Part shown: positions 15,001-23,400 of the stretch, in pieces
Position numbering within the stretch: position 1 is the first letter of the stretch
Layout of the letters: each line of letters opens with the position of its first letter
From: Siderastrea radians
Lineage: Eukaryota > Cnidaria > Anthozoa > Scleractinia > Rhizangiidae
Assembly: GCA_964017195.1 (NCBI GenBank)
Contig: OZ024896.1
Location: forward strand, 2,105,987-2,169,986
Direction of reading: 5' to 3'
Length of the DNA: 64,000 nucleotides
The notes under the pieces: generated by a model
Told to the model about the DNA's origin: nothing
Databases searched by the model: none
What the model saw: only the letters and a program-made list of their open reading frames with translations
Translations under genes and position numbers: made by a program

Positions 15001-18000
15001 AGCCGCTCCTTTGGAATCTGATTTTAGGGGCCGTTTACATGAGAGAGGGTGGTAGTAGAGTTTCCCTTCTCTGTTGTATAAAGCAGTTCATTTTACATGC
15101 GAGGGAGGGTGCCTAGGGATAGGGTTTCCCTACCTTCAAGGTCGGGAAACCCTACATGGTAGGGACAAGTTTTGTTTACGTAAGGCCATGTAAAACCAAA
15201 AAGTAGGGCTAGCCCTAGCGGGTAGGGTTATGTTTCGTTGTTCTCAGATTACCAGTGACCACGCATAAAAGGCGCCAAAGTCGAGCATGGCTCTCGAACT
15301 CTTCAAGCTCCAGCTACAACCTGGGGAATATCTTCGGAGATTTTAACTCCAAATAATGACTGAAAGTCAACCTGAAGTTTCAGAAACGACGAGGGATGCA
15401 ATGGAGGGAGACCTGTTCGAGGAATGAGCTTTTGAGATCGAAGAAGCCAACCAATACACCAAGAGAGCGAGCTCGAAATCATTTACAAACGTCAACAAAC
15501 GAAAAGCACTGGCAAGCCAAAGTAAAAGCAATAAGAAGGCGAAGAAGTGTTATTGGTCAACGGAGAAAGTGGAAGTATTGTAAAGATATATTAAAGAGTA
15601 CAAGTCGAACTGTGATTTCCACGGCATCGACTATGAAGCAGATTTGACCACAATGTATACAGATCGCCCCCTTAGTTTAGCCCCCCCCCCCATCTGAGCT
15701 AGGGGCAATTCAGCTCATAAAAAGTGACGCTTGGGAGGGTGTTCCTACCATGTTCAAAATTTGCATGTGACACGTCTGTCTCTTCAACTCTAGTAGGTAG
15801 GAGCCCCTATCCCTTAGGGGCACCCTCTTTTCATTTAAACGGGCCCTTAGTCGAAATAATGTACACTTCCACGCAAAGTCAACACAAAACCATAAATTAC
15901 GAGACTGCACTCTCTCGTCACATAATTTGTCACATTGTATCACAAGTGCGTCATTGTAGGTGAGAAATGGTGCCCCTTCAAATAAGCAACTGCAGAGATG
16001 GTTAGGGAACACTGGGACATTATTGTTTTGTTTTTTTATTAGAAAAAGAGAGGAATCCTAAAAACGATACATAATTCAAGAGAAAAAGGGGAAAGGGACA
16101 AGAGACAAGAAAACCTTTGTGAGAGGAAAAAAAGGTGATTGCTGTAGGAGAGATGTTGATACCAATTATAAAAGCTTTTCGTTACTGTTTTTAAGTGACT
16201 ACCTACTTAACGAACGCCAAATTGGTCAATTTTCTTAATGAAGTTCAGATCAGTACGAATGAATTACCTCGCGAGTAAACTTCCACCTCGCATAACTGTA
16301 GAGTTTGTTTGCCCTCGGTCCTGATACCAACGTATCTTCCGGTGTTCAGTTGACCGTAGAACCCATAGCACACAGCTGATGCTACATACCGAAAAAAAGA
16401 GTATCGTCCAACACACTCAGGATTACCTCCGACATTTTGATTGTTACCTGTCAGAAATAAACAAAATAATTATTGGACTGCTTTATACCCTACATATATA
16501 TAAGGTAATTAATATTTTTCTACATGACGGGACCGCATGTTACAAATTAAGACATTGTTTTTTTTTACCATCAACCAGCTGATACTGCAACAATGTTTAT
16601 ATGAGATTCAATTTTTATCTTGCCTTAAAGAAAGTTGTTTACTTATGCAAGTTTATTTTGAGCAAACCCGATTATTGAAGCGCTGTTTATCACAGCCTCT
16701 GTTTAAACAGGGCGTTTGGAGAACACCGGAAAAGCTTGCGAATAACTCGCCTACGCCTCATTATTTATTAGCTTCTTTTGTGTTCTCCCAACATTCCTAA
16801 GATGGTTTATCTGGCCGGTAAACCCGCAGAAAATGAGGTTTAAAAACTGCATTATCAATTTGTTTAGAAAACGCAGGCCAAAGAGAGAGGAATTTGTATG
16901 TATGTGATCCAGTATCATTTTCTCATCACATTTTAAAATGGTACTTTACACAAGTCCGGGCTGGAGGCTACCCCAGGTTAGGTCACCACTGTAAATTTTG
17001 TTTACAGGAAACCGGGTTACCTAGCATGTAACGGCCGGTTAATCAAACCCGGAGCTGACCCGGGTCAGCTCTCACTTTTCTCCCGACAGAGGACTGGTAT
17101 CTACCAGGCATCCATCTCCTCCAAACAAAATGGAGCAAAGCACTCAAAGTGGTGTGCCATGTGGTTACGAAGTTCTGTGTTTAGTGGCACAACATAAACG
17201 TTGAAATATACACTAATATAATAATTTCTCTTGTACTCTCGTAGGCAGTAGGTAATTTCTTCTGACGTCTGCTATGAAACCACTGAAACTAATTTGACTT
17301 CTCGGACTTCTCCGAAGCAACTTCCTTCGACAGAATTTTCGCCCCCAGGATCTCTTTTTTCCTGTTTACATCAAGATTGCGCATGTCCCTTTCCTGTCAA
17401 TGGCGAAAATAATCGCAGGATGATCACTTATCACCTCTTCAAATGAACCTGGGAGGACTGAGCAATGGCAACTTTCAACTCCTTAACCAGGGTCAACCCG
17501 GGTTTCGAGAAGGGTTACCCGGCAAGAGGGGTTGACCTGGGCTGGGTTATCTCATGCGAACATTTTGAGAAGATTGACCGAAGAAGGGCCGACGCGTGGC
17601 AATGACCTGACCCGGGGAAGTCTCCAGCTCGGGTTCGTGTAAAGGCCCCCTATCTGAAATTTCAGATTTAGATTTTTTTTTGTTTGCGATATTAACACTT
17701 TTTACGGCGTCACTTTACATGGCGAATAAAAAGCTACATAATAGAATATAACAAAAATAAAACGTGATTTCAAAATACATGGTTTGCATTTTTAAACATA
17801 CACCTGTACACGCACTCTATTTTGATTATTCTGACTGTGTCTGGCCCTATATAGGCAAAGAGCTATCTATCTTATCGCCTAATTGCCACATAAGATGCAG
17901 TAGGTTTTGTTGGTGACCTAAGCTAACAAAAGACTGGGACATAGGAGAGTTGGACAACTTGCCAAGCTGATGTTGGCAACGCACTCGCTCAGACACCTCA

Positions 18001-20385
18001 ACCGAAAAGCATCGTTTTTTAAAATCCAGATAGATTTGTTTATTTTTATAGTCCTTCATTTATTCTATAACTCATTCATTTTCAATAGAAAATATTGCTT
18101 TCCTGCTCTGGAAACATGATTTTAAAAATAATAAAATATTTTCCTGACTCACAGCGCAATAAAATAGCTTAAAACTGTTAAAATGAAATATTTCGTTCGG
18201 ACCAACCGAACTTCATCAGTCACGATAAAAATGAGAATATACGTCTTAGTGCCATACATCATGTATGGTGCTGAGGCATTTCGAAACGGCTAGAAAGAGC
18301 ATTTAAATCACACGAGGTCACAGTCGTCCACAAGCCCGTCAATTATCTCAAATCGCAATTGGTGCATGTTTTAAAAAGACAAAACTGAAGACCTAAAGAA
18401 GTGCGGTACAGTGTATCGGATTCATTGTTATCAATGCAACAAAGGATATGTTGGCGAAACTTCTCGCCTTATTGAAACTAGAATTATGGAACATCTTTCG
18501 AGGGATTCATCAGCCATTCACGAACATTGCCAGCTCACGGGACATTTGGTGGATTCCAGCAAACAAAAGTTCTCGCCAAGGAAAGCGACACGTTCAAACG
18601 CCACATAAGGGAAGCAATTGAGATCCGGTTACGAAAGCCCTCTTTGAATAGAGACCATGGCTTTGAATCAGCCAACATCTATAACACTATTTTAGGCCCC
18701 TTGAGACCCTTATAAAGTGATATAACCCTCCTTAATATTCCCCTTTTTACCGTGGCTGATGAAGCTCGGTTGGTCCGAACGAAATATTGCATTTTAACAG
18801 TTTAAGACTTTTTTATTGCGCTCTAAGTCAGGAAAATATTTTATTTTTTAAATCATTTGTTTTCATTATTTTTCGCGGCTCAACGAAAGATCATATTTTA
18901 ATGAATGTGATACTGTGTTCAAACAAACATGGTGATGATCTTCTTTTCTGTCAAAAAAAAAGCATTCTTTGGTAAGCAATTTGGAACGACTTCTCTTCAC
19001 GTAAGATACGAGCTGATAGCGCTTACTGGAATCCAGGGTCTGTCTTAATAATAAAATAGAATACTTGCCTAACGTTATGATATAGTTTCTATTTCTTTGT
19101 CTGACGTCGGGCAACTGGGAAAACCTGTTAACAATGTGCACTTCATAGACTGGCACGTTATCTGAACCCAGGTCCACTCGCCACCAGCTTGGGTTGTCCT
19201 TTTTGGTATGTGAACAGTGTCCATTTTTAAACTTGGTATCAGGATTCCCATCCACAGCTTTTGCCGATGTACCGCTGGCCAACTGGTTACTGTAGGTAGA
19301 AGACTGGTCTGTGTTTTTACGAGCTGCAAGGTTCTCTGTGTAAGTGGAGAAAGCAATAGCGTTAGCACTTTTAAAAGGGAACTCTTCAAGAAATTTTTCA
19401 ACAACTTCCAGGCAAGAAAGTGAGGTATAAAAAATATATATAACAGTATAAACTAATAAGCATGTTGCCAACCTAGTACCATTGTAATAAGGACAATGCC
19501 CAGAAAGAATTTTCCAGTACATAAATTATTCACAACAATGTTTACTAAAGACGTAGTCTAATTTGATTATTTCACTTTTCTCATTCACTATATAAAAAGA
19601 ATAATTGTGTACCTTCTTTTCAGCAAGAATATCCAATTAGTTATGGCGCCGTCTTTTATTTCCTTGGTGGTAAAACAACGGGTCACGTGGTGATCCAGTA
19701 TTAAAAGTGATGTAATAGCCCCTTGCAAATGATCTTGTTGAGCTGAGTTCTTTGTAATGAACTAACAGTTTCCTTTTTATAGTATATTGTATCAAATGTT
19801 CTGACTCACAAAATTGTGGCGTTCAAAAAAAAAAAGAAAATGACCACTGACATTTACCTGGTTTTTGTCTCACTCCAAACACTTCTGTTCTCATGCAGAA
19901 CTTTTTGTGCTTTGCTTTTCCCACAAAACGCAGATATCTCGTTAAGAGTCCTTGATAAATTGTGTGTTTATTCTCTGTGTTCCTGTCGTTATTTCCAATG
20001 AAGATCTAAAATCAATAAATAACAATCAATAAGTAGTTTTGGACTTATCTCTGTTGAAGCCATGGTAATATGAAGGAATAAAACTCCAACAAACAAGTCT
20101 GTGGGAACAATCGTTCTTCAGTTCAATTTTGCACACGGGAGGGACGATCTAATCCCAGTACCAACTAAGACACGGCCTAGAGAAACTCTAAATAAACGAA
20201 ACAAGAAGGGTTTCTGCATGCAGTTTGTCTTTAAGTGAAATACAAATGTGAAATCGTTTAGCATCATAGTTCTATTATCTTAAATGCTTAAAAATTCAAA
20301 TGATTAAGGGAAAAAACAACGACAGCAACAAATATTGATAGTGATAAAATTGGCTGGAAAGAAATGGACGCCCTAATAATGAAGG

Positions 20386-20419
<34 letters not shown>

Positions 20420-23400
20420 AAACTAACCCTAACTTGTCCAAGCTCTTCATAATCGGTCCAAGTTGTCCCATTTGTGGATACTTGCAGTGTGTAAGACTCC
20501 ACCCACTGATCTGCTTGGGAATTCCCCTGAGTGGACACAGCACAGATGATATGCAATGTCTGAAGATCAATCTGTAGATATGGATTATTATCAGCTGTAT
20601 CAGCACACCACGCTCCAGCATTGTTCAAGCGGCCGTTCTTGGCTAGTGAGCCCGTAGGAGAGGTTGTTATGTTATTGTCTGGAATTTTTCCACTTTCCAT
20701 TCCTAGATCCAAATCAGTGCAATCTCCTGAAATAAAAGACCAACAATATCTTGCCAAAACAGATCTTCTTGTAGTTTTTTATTTACAACTTTCATTACAT
20801 GCCCTCATGCCTTAGTTAGGATTAGTGCCAATATCACATGAAAGTGGCAATTGGAATAAAAGTGCGACTACAACGCTGTTTTACCCTTGTCAGCATATGA
20901 GGAGTTCGTCAGTCTTAAAAACGTGGTCACCGGGGGCTGAGCGCTTTACTGGTCCTAATATTAACTTAGATGCATACACGATAACACAGTGGTAACAATG
21001 GTATGAACAAATCACCCAGAACCGTCCAGCCTACAGGCTGTATTTCACAGTTTGGTTAAACATGATGTTCAGGCATGAAAAGGGCTAACATTTTTTCTCC
21101 TGGATAAGAGATAGAGAGGCAGTGGAGTCAGTTGCTTTAAAAAAAAGAACACGTAGCGGAGATTATCCGTAAACGTAAGTCTTAGTTGTTGTCCACTTCA
21201 CCATTGCCCTTCTTGTATCTGCGTAAGCTGATTCACAACTGGCTTCAGCCTACTCTTCCAGCTCGTGCAATCTTATTTACCTCTGGGTTTGCCAGATTTT
21301 CTACAGAATCGTTCAATTCAGTTGCTTAAATCATGGCAATCAAAAAATGGGGTAGGTGGATCAAAACCAAGTACAACACACTGCAAATGGTCAATATGAG
21401 TGATTCAGTATATTAAATGTGTAATTAAACAAAAATACTAAACAAAATTCGTGGTGAAATTTTCAGAGCCCTATCAGCGACTTGCTTATCACTGTATATA
21501 GTTCAGCTTTCAGTCATCATCTGAAACACAAACTTCGATACTTTTCGCTATCAGTTGAATGCAAAAATAGGAAACGTATTGCGATATTACTTTTTGAGGT
21601 CTGCGAAATTGTTCTCACAACAAAGCACTATAATTTCTTGTTCTTCTTTGTATACTAAGGGGGGTGGTATTTATTTCTTACAAAAATGGGACCTCTAAAC
21701 TTCCACACTTTTAAACATCCACAGTTCCACACTACCAAACTTCCACACTTCCAAGCTTCCAGACTACTAATCGTCCACACTTCCAGACACGCTACCAAAC
21801 TTCCTCCATGCATACAGCACTCCGGGTACATAATTATGCAACTAGATGTAGTAATTGTGATGACGCGGTCTGTACTCTTCTAGTCGAAGTAAAAGCCGAG
21901 ATTGAATGCTACATAAATTTTGCAACTTACCTTCGTTAACAAGTCTCCATGGGCAACAAAGCGAAGTTTTACATCGTTTTGATCGTTTCCAGAGTGAAAA
22001 TCTCACGAAGTTTCATTTGGTAATGCCGCGATTTTTAAATCGCTGCGTCGAAAATCATTACACTCGAAAAAACTCTCAAAATTTGTCCAAATGCAAACAA
22101 AACTCTGAAAACGAGCAAATCTCGAAAATACCTATACCTAAACCTATACCTATACTTCATGCAAACTACAATTAAATGAAATACTGGTGTCCAACCCCCT
22201 AGAACCTTCTTTCAGGGGCGCCGGAAAAGGGGCTGTAATAAAGTAGCCATATAAGGCCATTTGGTATGCACAGGGTTAAGGGACTTTTAGATTTGAGTTC
22301 GAGAACTAAATTGAATACGAGTACGACTTTTTAATTCCAGTTTCCAGGCTTTACATTATCACGGCCCAACCTATTTTCATTCCTAGAGCTTCCTTCTCTA
22401 CTGGTTACAACACGACGTCATGAGAGCTCTGGAATGTCACCGATTTGAAATTCAAAAGTCGTACTAGTACTCAATCTCCTACTCACAGCCCGATATAAAA
22501 GTGGCCAGCTGACGTCAGACCATACAAAATACGAAGAGCTAATTTTGGTCCTTCCTGTTTCGCGTTCAGTCAAGTAGAATTTATTGCGAAGTGCGTAAGA
22601 ATATCTAACTTTTTGATCCTACGAACCGTGATGAAATGCACATAACGAACGTAACTTTGCTTACCTTTAAGCCCAACATATACTTCAGAATTAGTGTTTT
22701 TTAGTCAAAAGTTATTCGAAGAACTGGACAACTATTAAAAATGTAGAGTTTTTCAACTTCCAGTGTTATATGTCCAACACCTTAAAAAACTCATGATAAT
22801 TTGCACATAGTCGATAACGTTAGTAAAGAAAAATTTCCACTGTGTACTTCATATGATAAATTCAAGGCGTTTGAGCCCTGTCAGGGATGCCGTACAACAC
22901 ATTATTTCGATTTGCAAACTTTTCTAAATCAATAAAGAAATGAATGAATGAATAAATAAAAAAAAACAAATAATACACATATACATCGGGAGTACCCAAC
23001 GACAAACTTTTCAAATTTGAAAGTTTTTTGGCCCAAACGATTCCTGGGCATTCGCAAAGACAGTTAATACTTAACTACCGTGGATAAAAACAGCCGCTCT
23101 TCACAGCCAGCCAGTTTCCATTTCGCCGAACATCTTTGCCGGCCAGGAAAGTTTAGAAATCATATAATTTTCCCAGCATTTTTTACGCTGCAGTTTTTAC
23201 CAGCAAAGAGTTAATTTCGGTTATAATACCAACCAATTAAACAATAAAGGCTGCAGCTACTAACAGATACCTCCAGACATTTATTTTAGAGAAAGTGATC
23301 ATTGAAATGATCACTTAAACCTTAAGTAACTACAAATTTTTCTTACCTTACGATGTAAGGCCGCGGAACTCACCAGTAAAAAAGCATTCTTCTCATAGCA

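Larger units (their letters stand above)
18122..18852 (+). mobile_element. Penelope-like element fragment between ~100-bp inverted arms
   Basis: The arms at about 18122-18224 and 18751-18852 are inverted copies. Between them the plus strand encodes, with one frameshift, a GIY-YIG-type segment: VYRIHCYQCNKGYVGETSR, then RIMEHLS, then HIREAIEIRLRKPSLNRD. This is the C-terminal endonuclease of Penelope-like retroelements. The reverse transcriptase part is missing. Confidence 0.75.
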
